Shown here piece after piece: positions 35,562 to 47,741 of a stretch of DNA of 64,000 nucleotides. The notes beneath the pieces are model-generated. The model was not told the origin of the DNA, made no database searches, and was given only the letters and a program-made list of their open reading frames with translations. The stretch covers positions 39,499,470-39,563,469 of the forward strand of contig OX393578.1 in the NCBI GenBank assembly GCA_947652605.1, read 5' to 3'. The translations under genes and the position numbers were made by a program. The stretch is from Elmis aenea. Its lineage: Eukaryota; Arthropoda; Insecta; Coleoptera; Elmidae. The number at the start of each line of letters is the position of its first letter. Position 1 is the stretch's first letter.

Positions 35562-37469
35562 CAGGGTGCGCCATTAGTGCGATGAAGTCCATTATTGCCC
35601 TTAATGTCAACTTATTAAAAAAAAGTTTTTAATGAAACTTATAGTATTTCTAGACGTGCATCTTTTAAAATTAGTTTCAAGTATACAGGGTGTTTCTTAA
35701 AAGTGGGGCGTCACTAAAGGTATTTTTTTAAAATTGAACACCCAGTATATTTTTGCATAATCGAATTCAGCAAGAAAACCTCCATATGACAATATTTTGT
35801 TTTTTTCATTTTTTTGTGACGTTGCCAATTTATCTCAAAAAATCTTTGAATTTCCAGAAAAACAGGGTACAATACTTGTCAAGAGCACAACGTTATGAAT
35901 AATAATTGGCAAATGATATTTTGTACATACAAAGTCTAAAGGTGTAGTCATAGTCTTAATACATCAAAATTAATTTATATTATACAGGGTGTTTCTTATA
36001 GATGTGCCAACTTCCCAATTTTTAAACATCTATAACTTAATTTTTTCAAATGGAACACCCTGTATATTATTGCGTGATTTTGTTGCATTTTTGTTTTTCT
36101 TCAACTTTTCTTAATACTTACCTATAGCTAAAGTGAATATTTTCTGAGTTATTTACATTTTACTTATTCTTATAAGCGTTGTGTAGGAATTTCCTAGTTT
36201 TCTCGGAGTAGGCCCCGACTTTGACAATAGAAACAATAATTTCTGTAGTAACAAATGTCAGAGTAAATTGCTGTCAATTGTTAAGACATAAATAAATGAG
36301 TATAACATATTCAATATGAATTTTCCAAAAGAAGAATTGATTGATGCGGTCTATGTTCAGGGTGGCGTATTTTCAATGCCCATACAGTACATGAGTAAAA
36401 AAAATGAATTTCGCTATCTTATTAAGGACAAAAAACTATGAAAAAAAGTTTAAAGTTTTTCTTTATTTTTTGTTTAAGCGAGATATTTAACATTTTTGAA
36501 AATTGATAAAAATCGGTTTTTGGCTATATTTCGAAAATTAAAAAAGATATCAAAAATCTGTTTACGACAATGAATTACTCTCGAAAAAAGAAGTTGGGAC
36601 TACGTACTTGTTTTTTTTTATCTCTGGTAATAACCAAGATACCCTGTATGGGCATCGAAAATACGCCACCCTGAATATAGACCGTATCAATCAATTCTTC
36701 TTTTGGAAAATTCATATTGAATATGTTATACTCATTTATTTATGTTTTAACAATTGACAGCAATTTACTCTGACATTTGTTACTACAGAAATTATTGTTT
36801 CTATTGTCAAAGTCGGGGCCTACTTCGAGAAAACTAGAAAATTCCTACACAACGCTTATAAGAATAAGTAAAATGTAAATATCTAAGAAAATATTCATTT
36901 TAGGTATAGGTAAGTATTAAGAAAAGTTGAAGAAAAACAAAAATGCAACAAAATGACGTAATAATATACAGGGTGTTCCATTTGAAAAAATAAAGTTATT
37001 GATGTTTGAAAATTGGGAAGTTGGCACATCTATAAAAAACACCCTGTATAATATAAATTAATTTTGATGTATTTAGACTATGACTACACCTTTTAACTTT
37101 GTATGTACAAAATATCATTTGCCAATTATTATTCATAACGTTGTGCTCTTGACAAGTATTGTACCCTGTTTTTCTGGAAATTCAAAGATTTTTGGAGATA
37201 AATTGGCAACGTCGCAAAAAAATGAAAAAAACAAAATACTGTCATATGGAGATTTTCTTGCTGAATTCGATTATGCAAAAATATACTGGGTGTTCAATTT
37301 AAAAAAAATACCTTTAGTGACGCCCCACTTTTAAGAAACATCCTGTATACTTGAAACTAATTTTAAAACATGCACGTCTAGAAATACTATAAGTTTCATT
37401 AAAAACTTTTTTTTAATAAGTTGACATTAAGGGCAATAATGGACTTCATCGCACTAATGGCGCACCCTG
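35562..37469. mobile_element. Foldback element with ~826-bp inverted arms, TA-flanked
   Basis: The left arm (35562-36387) and right arm (36644-37469) are near-identical inverted copies around a 256-bp centre. The termini are CAGGGTGCGCCATTAG, with TA at 35560-35561 and 37470-37471, as for Tc1/mariner-type insertion. Each arm has three TACAGGGTG-type motifs (left arm CAGGG at 35562, 35686, 35985) and then an inward ATG (36316 on the plus strand) opening MNFPKEELIDAVYVQGG. The innermost 29 bp of each arm (CAGGGTGGCGTATTTTC) could be the ends of a further nested miniature element (36359-36672). Open frames in the arms are mirror images of each other and are not independent genes. Confidence 0.92.
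36359..36672. repeat. Possible nested miniature element at the foldback centre
   Basis: Inverted ends CAGGGTGGCGTATTTTC of about 29 bp with one mismatch enclose about 256 bp of AT-rich DNA. The symmetry continues outside these ends, so no distinct target duplication can be separated. It may be a nested insertion that created or interrupts the palindrome centre, or just the innermost part of the arms. Confidence 0.5.
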
Positions 37470-37503
37470 TATGTATAAGTAAAATATACAAACATATAAT
37501 ATA

Positions 37504-37919
37504 TTTTTTGTGCGATCGTACTAGAAACAGCTGTTTGACGGACGCGTTAGCAGCCATAAAGTACTGCATTACCCGCATTACCCTTAGCAACGGCCTAAAA
37601 AGTACTTTTCCGGAAGTTACCCTTACCAACGGTCGAAAAAGTAACTTTTACGGCCGCTACAGCGTACGAAAAAGTAAATTTGCATTAAAGCCAACAGCAT
37701 ACGCCGTCATCTGTCAGTGACAGAATGTCACGTAGTTTCTAACCTATAATTTTAAAAAATACTAAAAATTTTAATTGTTTTTAATTCGATCGCACAAAAA
37801 ATGTAATATGCACCTCGGCCAAAACGTACTTTTTCGACCTTGCCTGTTTGCTGGCTTCGACTACGTCTAAGCCAGCAAATTAGACGCGGCCTTGATAGTT
37901 GATACATAAATAACTATTA
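37504..37919. repeat. Unclassified GC-rich dispersed repeat, copy 2
   Basis: This is the same repeat as 1912-2330 with clear similarity from TTTTTTGTGCGATCG to CATAAATAACTATTA. Its central hairpin is degraded compared with copy 1. It lies in the right part of the hAT-like element at 35325-38040, just outside the foldback. Confidence 0.8.
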
Positions 37920-38883
37920 TACTTGTTTTTTTATATGTATTTTATAAGTTTGCAATAGTGGTTATTATAATTTTAGTCCTTTTCAAATTTTCGGGGGGGG
38001 GGGGAATTGTCCCCTAATCCCCCCCTTGCGTACGCCACTGTACCCAGGCAAAGCAAACATTCTAAAATTTTCTCTGTCTTTTCATTAAGCGAGATGATAT
38101 AATTTTTAAATTTTATTCCTTACGATGAATTCATAATGAAAATTAAAAAAAAAAAAACTTTAGCAGACAATAATTTTTATAAAAAAATATAATATTGTGT
38201 TATTTCAATCTGATTATTAACTCGACTTCATAGCTTTCAATATTCGTAATTATTAATGATGAAGAGGAAACGTTAATGGATAAAATATTTGAAATTAATA
38301 TGTACTACAACGCTAAAACAACACGAAACTAAAAAAGTTTTGGGCAACATCTACATGTATGATATAATATGCGGAAAATAATATGAAAACTTTGGATTAA
38401 AATCTGTATAGCAATATTAATCAAGCAAACACTGATTTGAAACACACTTCCGTATCGCACCCTTTCGATCTCATTCACAAAAGAAATAAAAACGGCAGAA
38501 ACCACAACAACTTGAAGGGAAAACGTGATTTATACCGTGTTCTGAAAGAACCCTACAACTATCGAGGGAAAAATTGCTGTCAAATTTCAGGTCGATTATA
38601 AAGAATTGTGGTTAACACAGCTGCTCACTCGACGAACACCATCTACCATATTTCGCTCATGATTTCACCATTTACGGTCTATATTCAATACATATTTTAA
38701 AGTTCTACACACTTTAAATACTACAAAGTATAAAAACATTGATCAATGTTTTCTCAAATAATCGAATAAGAAAACTACATTTTTGATTATTTAAAACTAC
38801 GAGTACGCAGATTTAATTATAAACTCCAATAACATTTGGTAAGTGAGTGTTTACAACCTGACAAAAGAGTAGGCTCAACAAAG

Positions 38884-39387
38884 CAGGGATGGAAAACGTA
38901 ACGTAACGATACCCGATAACGTTATAATAACGATTCAACTATAATTTTTTATACAATAACGTAACGATATTTTAATAACGTTATATAACCTTATAATAAC
39001 CGACAACGTTTCATTAAAAGTTATTTTGTATCGTTATTCTCTATAAATTACATTTTTATATGACGATCTTTTTATTTTCAGAAGATATAATATTTTGTTT
39101 GTATTTTAGAAATTAAAATGAAAATAAAATATCTCAACGTAATTTTGTACTATTTTTTAAATTTACATTAATTTACAGATACCACAAATAATTTCAGAGC
39201 TACAAATAAAAACTATTTTTATAACGTTATTTTCATAATTTATGTAACGTTATACAACGTTATACATATAACGTTATATAACACAACAATTCATTTTTTA
39301 ATGTTATTTATAACGTTATGTACCGAAATAAAATAATTAATAACGTTATACAATAACGTAACGATTTAAAACGTTATTCCATCCTTG
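38884..39387. mobile_element. hAT-like MITE rich in AACGTTAT motifs
   Basis: The ends CAGGGATGGAA and TTCCATCCTTG are inverted, with the perfect 8-bp duplication CAACAAAG (38876-38883, 39388-39395). The interior is packed with TAACGTTAT/ATAACG palindromic units, more than ten in total, in both halves. It is non-coding. Confidence 0.92.
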
Positions 39388-39395
39388 CAACAAAG

Positions 39396-41937
39396 CTTGT
39401 TTAAATAATTCTAACAATATTATAAAATCGAATGTAGTACATAGACATAAACGTAAACGACTTTTATTTAAAAAATGTTAATTTTTCATCAACAGTTTCC
39501 TTAGAAAACCCCGACTACATTAACGAGAATTGCGGTTAAAACCATTTTCCTAATATTTACGAATAATGCTATGCACTTGTCAATCTCCAATAATTTTTTT
39601 TAGTTGTACGTTGATGTCTACATTATATTTAACCAACAAATTGAACTTTTATTATCAATGTGGTGTAAGTCCATATAATTATGATTTGTTTGGTGTAATG
39701 TAAACCTTTGTCTTGTAGACAATTCACAGTATATATTTTAAAATTTCCATATGCTTTGACAAACTAAAAATTCGTTAGTAAATGGCATTGCATGATAATT
39801 TTTATTAAAAATGGTTCGTCCATTTTCCATAGTCTAAGCTAAGCTAAAGAGTGAACTCCTGTCATTTTACCATTAAATTCACCATGTAATACGAAAATCT
39901 ACGAGTTTATTTAAAAAAGCTTATGGGCACAATGTAACTTGCAAAAAGTAAATACAGATTCAATAATAGTAATCTGTTTCTTGTTTTAATTTATAAACAA
40001 AAGCGAACTAAAAACAGCAAAATTCAAGTAAAATTGACTTTGAAATAATTAAAATTAAATGATATTTACAATTCAATAGCTATGAAAATGAGGAAAGTCC
40101 ATTGATGACCCAAAAACATTCATATTGGTTAAGCGAATTCTCAAAAACATTATTTGCCCAATAGATTTACATATATTTAAATTCATAGATAAGTACGAAA
40201 ACTAGGTAGATTTTATCAGAATTTTAAAATTGACTGAAATGCAAACTCTTAAATACCTCGAAACAAAAAACAATGGACTAACACTAATTTTATATTAACG
40301 GTCCAAACATAAAAATGTAAATTGTACATTGGGTAACAGTATTTTTTATAACTTTTTATGATTCTAAAAACATTTTGCGAATTCTGGTGTTTTGTATGAC
40401 AACAATATTGCTCTTGTAACAAAACTTTGTTCGATCAATATTTGGCTATAATAAAGTTTTTATAGGCATAGCATAGACAATACAAATCCGCACACATACT
40501 TAACTATTTATTATAAGTACGTCATACAGAAGATTAAAATAGTTATTTCAACTTATAATAAAATAATATTTTTTTTCCGTATATGTATAATATTCTTATG
40601 ACATATTTAAATGCGATTGCTTTGTTAGCAACGGGAATTTAAGAAAAAAAAAATCTTAAACATTATGTGTGTATGTGTAGTTTTAAAGGAATTTATTGAT
40701 TATTTATTGATAGCTTTAGTTTTCAAATAGAAGAGCGCGATTGTTCGTCGTGAAATAAGACATGAATGAGTGACACATTCAATTTTCGAACACATGGTTG
40801 TCAGCTAAGATTATAAATTATTAAAGAAGCTATCTAGCAGCTGTATTACTCATTGCAATACCAATACGTTTAATGTAACTGCTAGGTGCTATTTGTATTC
40901 AGATTAGAATGAAATCGTTCCAAAGTGTAAATATATTTATTTAACTATTTGTCAATTTGTCACCCCATTAATCAATAAACAGGATATAAATCATTTTAGT
41001 GGTGGCGGACAAATTGGAATTTAAAAAATCAATGACAGACAACACGACAAGTGAATATTAATAGCTATAATTTATTTCCATCAATATGATATTTGGTTAC
41101 GTTTTATTTCATTAACTAATTTGCTCTGAGTATTCGCTGATCGAAATGTCATCCAATAGCATTTTATCACACAATGTATTGTTTTCGCGGCTGTGTAAGA
41201 CCATCAAGAAAACGCATTGACGATGTGACATTTTGACCGCTTGTAGTTTCGGTAGCCACGAGTATTGCAGAAAGAATCGGTAGAAAGAAATTGTTATTTG
41301 GATATTCATGTTATTTCGCGAATATCACTTTAGATTTGGCCAGTACGAATTTAAGAACTGAAAAACTCAACTGAGCATAATAAATTTTATTGATTGTATG
41401 TTTAGAGAAATCTGCCGGCGGAGAATAAATCTGCGGTTCTAAGAAACACACAAAAGAAAAACTAGCATGAAATGCAATAGGGCAATATGCTTTACGATTA
41501 TGTCAACATTAGTTCATTAATTTATGCACCATTATACCACAAGTAAATTGTGTCAAGTTGCCTTCTTCATTTCGGTAAAAAAAAATCGAAGCGTCAATCT
41601 TTTGCGTTTAAGCTGTTACAACTAAAAGCTTGCATTAATATTATATATTTGTAACTAAGACATTTTGTAATAGTTATTTACGTAACAAGACCAGAGAGGA
41701 GTGATACTTTACTGGGAGAATAGCCAGTTTTGGGACGAGCCTTGGCGAGTCCTGAAAGGATACGAGTCCAGTAAAGACACTTTACGGGTGTGTTACGTAC
41801 AATATTTTTTCTGCCTCCTCCAATGACACCAAAATAACTTTCGTCACCATCCATAATTAAACAATAACTTAACAAACTACAGGTGCAAACTCTCTTGGTG
41901 GTATAATGACGCTAGTTTGACAGCGCAAATAAACAAA
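39396..41937. other. AT-rich intergenic sequence, nothing firmly recognised
   Basis: 39396-41660 has no defined feature. 41680-41850 is slightly GC-richer, with paired TTTACTGG/CCAGTAAA motifs that hint at an old inverted-repeat element, but the ends were not defined. Confidence 0.45.
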
Positions 41938-42037
41938 ACAACTCATCACCATGGCAAGCAGCTACTTTCCAGCCTAGGCCGGTAATGACAACTCATTACC
42001 ATAGCAACCAGTTACTTTATGGCCTAGGCCAGTAAAG
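41938..42037. repeat. Two-unit 50-bp tandem repeat
   Basis: Two similar 50-bp units (41938-41987 and 41988-42037) share ACAACTCAT-ACCAT-GCAA-CAG and CCTAGGCC(A/G)GTAA. The CATTACCATAGCAAC motif resembles pieces of the GC-rich repeat at 1.9 kb (GCATTACC and TTAGCAACGGCC), but no longer alignment is evident. Confidence 0.65.
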
Positions 42038-42177
42038 ACGTATTTTCTAGCCTAAAAATTGATCGGTAACAAGTGATTTTCTGGGCGGACGCAGAAAAAA
42101 TATGTCTTTTTTCATACTGCATATTGCTTTGAAAAACTTAAGTATACTACAACTACATGTGGAGGTTGTGCGAAAAA

Positions 42178-43292
42178 GATGAAAAAATAAAAAACTTTCT
42201 ACATAAATCAAGCTTTTAAAAGGAACTTTTTAACCTCTTCAGGGATACTGGCACATATGTGTACGTTTAGTTTTTTTATAAGTCAGCCGCGGTAAAAAAA
42301 ATTTAATGAAAATTACTACAAGTAGGCAATCACTACAATATTTGCTAACAAAAAAAAAGAAATATGGGCAAACAAACATGAATTGTCATATTACTGGTCA
42401 CAATAAATAGCGTGGTACTGAAATTAGTTGACCGTTTTTCTATACTAATAAATTTATTTTATTATTAACCGAAGATCTCTATAATTTCAGTTTAAAAAAG
42501 TTGAAAGATATGTAAAATATATTTAATTAACATAAACCATGTAAATTTTAGAGATTATTTACAATATTCATGCTCATTGACAAGAGATTAGTAAACGTAC
42601 ACATCTGTGTAGGCTTATCAACACTGGTAGTAATTTTTTTCTAAACCTCGCATATTGTTATGTGCTACATATTGATTATCTTCTATATTGTATGTGCAAC
42701 CAGTATTTTAAAAGAATGGAGGATATGGGTACAAAGCGTTATTTTTGTCTAATTTGTTATATATGCAAGAAATGCAATGAACCTGTGCCCTGAATGTATG
42801 AAGTCATTTAATTTATAACGTGCCCTTACCGCCCAATGGCCACAAATGCGTGCATTATTATTCGCTTTTGTTTTTTAAAATTCCTGTTTTAATTCATTGT
42901 TTTGAATGTATTTTCAATAAAAATTACGTTTTAAAAAATTAAAAGTCCTTTTTTGCGGCTTTTATTAATTCGTCCCTGAAGAGGTTTTAAATACAAAATT
43001 CCAACCCTTAAACATGGGTTATGTTTTCAACCCCTTGTGAAGATAGGAGATGATTGAAGATATTACTAAAATATATTAATATTAATAAGTAAAAGGCATC
43101 TACTAAAATGTCGTACTCCTATAATTCTCTAAATTAAAGAAATATTATAAAATGAAAACTTAATACTACCGTTCTCCTTTCGGGGGGTGTAACTCCAAAG
43201 GAAGACGTTTTAGGGAAAAAAATATATATAAAATACTTCTCTTAATTTCGAATTGCCTTCCGAAGTTTTTCGCATTAATTATGATCACCCTG
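42178..43292. repeat. Diverged copy of the 48.3-kb foldback family, interrupted
   Basis: The left part (ACATAAATCAAGCTTTT, about 42200) and right part (CCCCTTGTGAAGATAGGAG to GATCACCCTG, 43037-43292) match the middle and right arm of 48315-49123, including GGGGGGTGTAACTCC. The element at 42234-42984 splits it. There is no partner left arm. Confidence 0.65.
42234..42984. mobile_element. Probable piggyBac-like element nested in an older foldback copy
   Basis: A perfect 12-bp inverted pair, CCTCTTCAGGGA and TCCCTGAAGAGG, bounds about 750 bp. TTAA directly precedes the left end (42230-42233) and lies two bases beyond the right end (42987-42990). It interrupts sequence homologous to the 48.3-49.1 kb foldback family. 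ACATATGTGTACG near the left end recurs as a similar inverted motif internally (about 42594). No transposase ORF was seen. Confidence 0.65.
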
Positions 43293-43728
43293 GATATTGT
43301 TGTTTCTTCGCGAATGTTGTAAATAATCATGCATCAACAGAAAAAAAGCATTACCTTTCCAAAGTATTAAACTTCAGGACAACAATGTCAAAATCTTCGT
43401 TTACCATGTTAAGAAATTTCTTAAATTTGTAACTAAAAACTAGTGACTAAAAACATCGGTTCTAATTAGTGGGTAATAAGAAGTTATAAACAATTCTGAA
43501 TTTGGTCCTCTAGTTACGGTTAAAAGCGTTTTGTTTCCTGTAGTTTTCACAATTTAGTTAAGGTTAGAAAGCGGCTATTACGAGGGTATCGGCATATACG
43601 TGGCATTTACCCTGCGAACAATAATTATAACACACGTATGGCAGTATCGACGTATGACGTATACAAATTTATTCCTAGTCGAATGAAGTAAGTTTAGGAT
43701 GTCAAACAATGAAGATAATATGTTAATT

Positions 43729-44184
43729 CAGTGTTTCTCATCCTTTGCGTATTTGAGCCCCGCTTTTCTATATCAAATTTTATTGCGCCAACCCCCACCC
43801 CTTTTCCGTAGAATCAATTTTTATTGCGCTCATCTTCTAATAGATAAAAATTGATACGAAAAAGGGGGGGTGCTCAATAAAATTTGATCTAGAAAGCGGG
43901 TCTAATAGTTTTGTACGACCAAAACGCTCTTTTTTAAATTTCGCAACCGTCTTTGACAGTACCTATATATATATTTTTTTAAATCCATATTTTGGTTAGC
44001 ACCTTATTTTGCTAAAGTAAAAACGTAAAAAAATCCGGAACACTTGTTATAAACTCACTAAGAACTTAATTGCGACTGCTGTCATTTTCAGAAAGTATTT
44101 TTTGGCATTGTTTTTGTTGTTTTAATAAATTGTTTTGCTTTTGATTTCCAATTTTCTTCGCGCCCTGAAGGTTGAGTATCACTG
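43729..44184. mobile_element. hAT-like MITE (CAGTGTTTCTCA ends)
   Basis: The termini CAGTGTTTCTCATCCTTT and AAGGTTGAGTATCACTG are an imperfect inverted pair. The 8-bp flanks TGTTAATT (43721-43728) and TGTTAGTT (44185-44192) differ at one base. An internal inverted pair around CAAATTTTATTG and CAATAAAATTTG lies at about 43775-43890. The minus-strand short frame in the right half shows no known domain. Confidence 0.85.
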
Positions 44185-44665
44185 TGTTAGTTGTCCTTTG
44201 TAAACAAATGGAAGGTTTCCAAAGAAAGAGAACTAGAGTATAAAAAACATCTTTCCACCCATTCTTATTCCAGCAATATTTTAATTTTTTCCTCGTGAGC
44301 ATCAGATGTTATGAAAGACATTAATAAACTTCTTTTACGTATTCTAAAAAATACTGAACATCTTTTTTAATATCACTATTTGCCTACCCAAATACGGTAA
44401 AGGAAGGGGCAGTCCTCGATATACGAACGAATTTCGCCCCTAAATGTCGTTTGCTATGCGTTTTGTTCTTTGTGTTTAACACCCAAGCATGTATTCCTTT
44501 CATTTTCGCTCCAATAGCAAATGTTCGTAAATCGAGGATTTTCTTTGTAAAATAGACCGAGTTATGGTCATGGCTTATACATGCTCGATTTTTTTGCGAT
44601 TGTATTGGGTGGCTAGCTTTATCTCGGTGATGCGTGTATACGCCAATACGTTCATAATGCTATTA

Positions 44666-45101
44666 GGTTTGTTCCTTCAGCTAGTTTGGAACTAATTCAT
44701 GTACTAATACATGAACTGATTTTTGCACATGCGTCAACTATGTACTAAAAAATGTATTAAGCGCTGCTGGAACTGTAAATGACGTTTGTGTCTGTTGTGT
44801 AGAAATTTGCACACCGCAAGCGTCAAAATCTTAAGATCTTGTTGGAAGGGCGATGCACAGCTAGCAGAGGCCACGTCAGTTGCAAACAGCGCATGCGTGT
44901 AGTAATCCTAGCGTGAGTTCATGCTTTCGTCCATGTCCTGTTTTAACCACCTGCAAACTAGTCCAAAAACAGTCAGAGTGCAGCTGGAACAGCCGACTAA
45001 CCGTCCGGTGAACTATCAGAAACGCTGCTGGAACGCGATATCGATACTGCGCAGAATCCTGATAGTTCGTGGGATAGTAAATAGCGCTGCTAGAACAAAC
45101 C
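44666..45101. mobile_element. Terminal-inverted-repeat element, superfamily unknown
   Basis: The ends GGTTTGTTCCTTCAGC and GCTGCTAGAACAAACC form an imperfect inverted pair, flanked by TATTA on both sides (44661-44665, 45102-45106). The interior has repeated GCGCTGCTGGAAC-like and GCAGCTGGAACAG motifs. A 5-bp duplication would be unusual; a 2-3-bp duplication within TATTA is also possible. Confidence 0.65.
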
Positions 45102-45106
45102 TATTA

Positions 45107-47457
45107 ATAGCCGCTTAAGATCAGCAAATAATTTTTATTTAACCAGGTTTCATCCCTTGGACTTTTTTTTTTGTCAAATGAAAACCGCAAGAAGAGCAGA
45201 TGAAGGTATTTAAGGTATTTACGTATTTAATAATAGATCTACAAAATGAAATAAATGTGCACAAACGGGCACCTCGCAACGATTTAGGTCTGCAGACTAG
45301 TCTAGACTTGTTCGTTACTAACGCTTATGTCACGAAAACAAATACTTCTAGAAAGTTTGAAGACTTACATAAACTTGCTTTAAGAACGTTTGTTTTTGCT
45401 ACAGTACCTCTAAAAATAACAAACACACGTATGTAACAATGTTTGTTTCATTTTTTGTAACATTGACCATGTACCTTAATCCCAAACCAAAGCTCCAGAC
45501 TAGCCTGTTTTCATTTATTCAGTTTCACATTCAATTGTTTCGCAGCATTTAAGCTCGGTTGTAATTCTTTCTTTTTGTCTGTTTGTGATCATATCTCTAT
45601 GGATATTCTCGTACACACAATCGCGCTCCATCTGCCAGTAACAATAACATTCAGATTTAATTTTAACAGTCTCATTTAGGTTTAACACGTGCGCGTTAAA
45701 ATGTAAAAAATTGAAAAAAGTACATCGAAAACAATTATGAAGCATTCATGTATTACATAAGTAATTTAACGGCTTGATTCGAAAAATAAACTTCGTGTTT
45801 CTTTAATAACAATAAAGTTCCCTTTATCAAACTCCAACAGTGTGCTGCGACGCTTCGAGCTTACTCAAGATTAACACCTCCGAAATCTACCGTTCTTTAC
45901 GTTGTCAAAGTTCAGTATCGGCATGAGAAGCTTTATTTAGGTAACACTAATCTCCACCTTGAGAAAAGAACGACCGGAAGTAATAGAACATACAGGGATG
46001 ATTGATGCACGATTCAGTCGCCGGAAGTTCACAAATCACTACGCCATGATGACGTAATCAGGCGGCACGTGACATTAATATGTATAGACCTAGAATGGAG
46101 TTTTAGAATTCACAAATCTGATAGCTAAAGGTGTGTAGGTCTTGATAATTCTACTAGTAGAATTTCAAAGCGGTCCAAATACTATGAAGTTAAGGTGACC
46201 AATTGTTTTTTTTCGTGATACGATAGAAGAAAAATGTTTTTAATTTTTTAATGCCACAAAGGCGTAATGGGTTACAAACTCAATTCAAATGTAAACGTTT
46301 ATTACTTATAGGTTGCGCAAATTGCAGTCACACTTATTGTTTTTTTAGTACTGCTGATAGCCTAAAGTTTTTCTAGATGGAGCAAACACCGACCGATATT
46401 ATTAATAATATCCACTGTTTTGTCACCTAAAAAATTATGGCAATCAGTTTGTAATATACGCTGATATAATGCAGAGATTTAATTTCAAAGGAAAAGAACG
46501 ATATTTTTCATTCCAGTGAGCTTAATGTTTTCATTTGGATGTTGAAGCTTTCAGCTATTTTTGGGCCTGCAAAAACGTGTAGCAAAAATTATTGAATAAA
46601 AAAAAGTACAAGCAAAACAGATCTTAAAATTAAAACGTGTTGGGTTAGTGCAATATTGTTTCACCATTGTTAATATCCATACCTATATGGTGACGTTAGT
46701 TTTGATAGCAATGAAGTGCATTTTTTAAATGAGCATGTACTAAGCGAATTGAAATTTCATGATTTGTATTTTTTGTGTTAATCTAAGAATGTTGCAGAAA
46801 GAAATAAAACTATGGTATTATTTTCTTTATGCTATACGACGTAAGAGTACAAAAATGATTTTATTTTAATTAGTTGCAAGATATTTTATTCGTAATTAAG
46901 TACTTTCAATGCATTATTGAATTTATTAAAACTTTATTTTACAGTAGTTACCTAATAGTTTCGCTTCAAAATAGCTATATTTATTACTCTAAAACTGGTA
47001 ATAAAAACATTACAAGGAGAAGAAAAAACTATACATTACAATAATGAATGGCGATCCTGGAAAATTACTTGCTAATCAATACATTTCATTAATCATAATG
47101 TTTTAATAGGCCTTATGAATTTATTTCTCGTTTGTAAACACTACCCCCACTTACTTAATCCTCTTTTAGATTCATCTTAACAAAAGACAATTAGCAAATA
47201 ACTATTGGTCAAATTTTCTTTTAAAATTATTAAGTATGCCATTAAGAGATTTAGGTACAATAAAACAAAAAAATATATGCCACACTAAAATGTATGAATC
47301 ACTAAAAGCTTTCTGGGTAATTTTAGTTTAAAAAGTAAGCAAGATTACTAAAACGTTTACAAGATGTTTTGTATACTGTAAAACTGTATAAACATAACAA
47401 AAAGGTGCACAGATTAGAAAAAAATGTTTTATGGCAGATGTTAATAAGATCGTGTTT
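45107..47457. other. Intergenic sequence, nothing recognised
   Basis: Frames of 76-78 codons (45200-45436 plus, 45515-45745 minus) have no recognisable domains. No repeats were defined. Confidence 0.5.
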
Positions 47458-47465
47458 GTTTTATC

Positions 47466-47741
47466 CAGGGCTGCGGAGTCGGTAAAAAAAATCGACTCCG
47501 ACTCCTGATAATTTTAGTAGGTCGACTCTTATAAAATTAAATACTAAAGACATTTTATGGTGTGTGAATATAATTAAGAAATATAAATATAACGAAATTA
47601 TTTAAAATTTAAGTTTAAATTTAGCGGCAAAGGACCACCTCGCAATTTTTTGTTGTACTCTGAGTTGGAGTCGGTACATTTTTTCCGACTCCGACTCCAC
47701 TAACCAGAAATTTCTTCTAATCTCCGACTCCGACTCCACTG
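47466..47741. mobile_element. hAT-like MITE rich in GACTCC repeats, copy 2 (inverted)
   Basis: This is the same family as 6949-7261 in the opposite orientation, sharing the core segment around GGCAAAGGACCACCTCGC. The left terminus CAGGGCTGCGGAGTCGG is intact; the right terminus has lost about five bases (CCACTG instead of CCACAGCCCTG). The 8-bp flanks GTTTTATC and GTTTTAAC match except for one base. Confidence 0.85.

Larger units (their letters stand above)
35325..38040. mobile_element. hAT-like element hosting a 1.9-kb foldback and another repeat
   Basis: The ends CAGTGGCGTACGCA and TGCGTACGCCACTG are a perfect inverted pair, with the perfect 8-bp duplication TACCCAGG at 35317-35324 and 38041-38048. 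About 70% of its length is the foldback at 35562-37469, and a second repeat occupies 37504-37919. The remaining sequence is AT-rich with G and C runs near the ends and no transposase. Confidence 0.93.

Noticed and set aside
37080..37720. Open frames in the right arm of the foldback (84-99 codons, both strands)
   Set aside because: They are parts of an inverted-repeat arm with no family similarity; the longest runs out of the foldback into unrelated repeat sequence.
38884..39387. CRISPR-like or satellite array because of regularly recurring AACGTTAT
   Set aside because: Spacing is irregular, motifs are palindromic and short, and the region is bounded by hAT ends with an 8-bp duplication; CRISPR is not expected in an animal genome.
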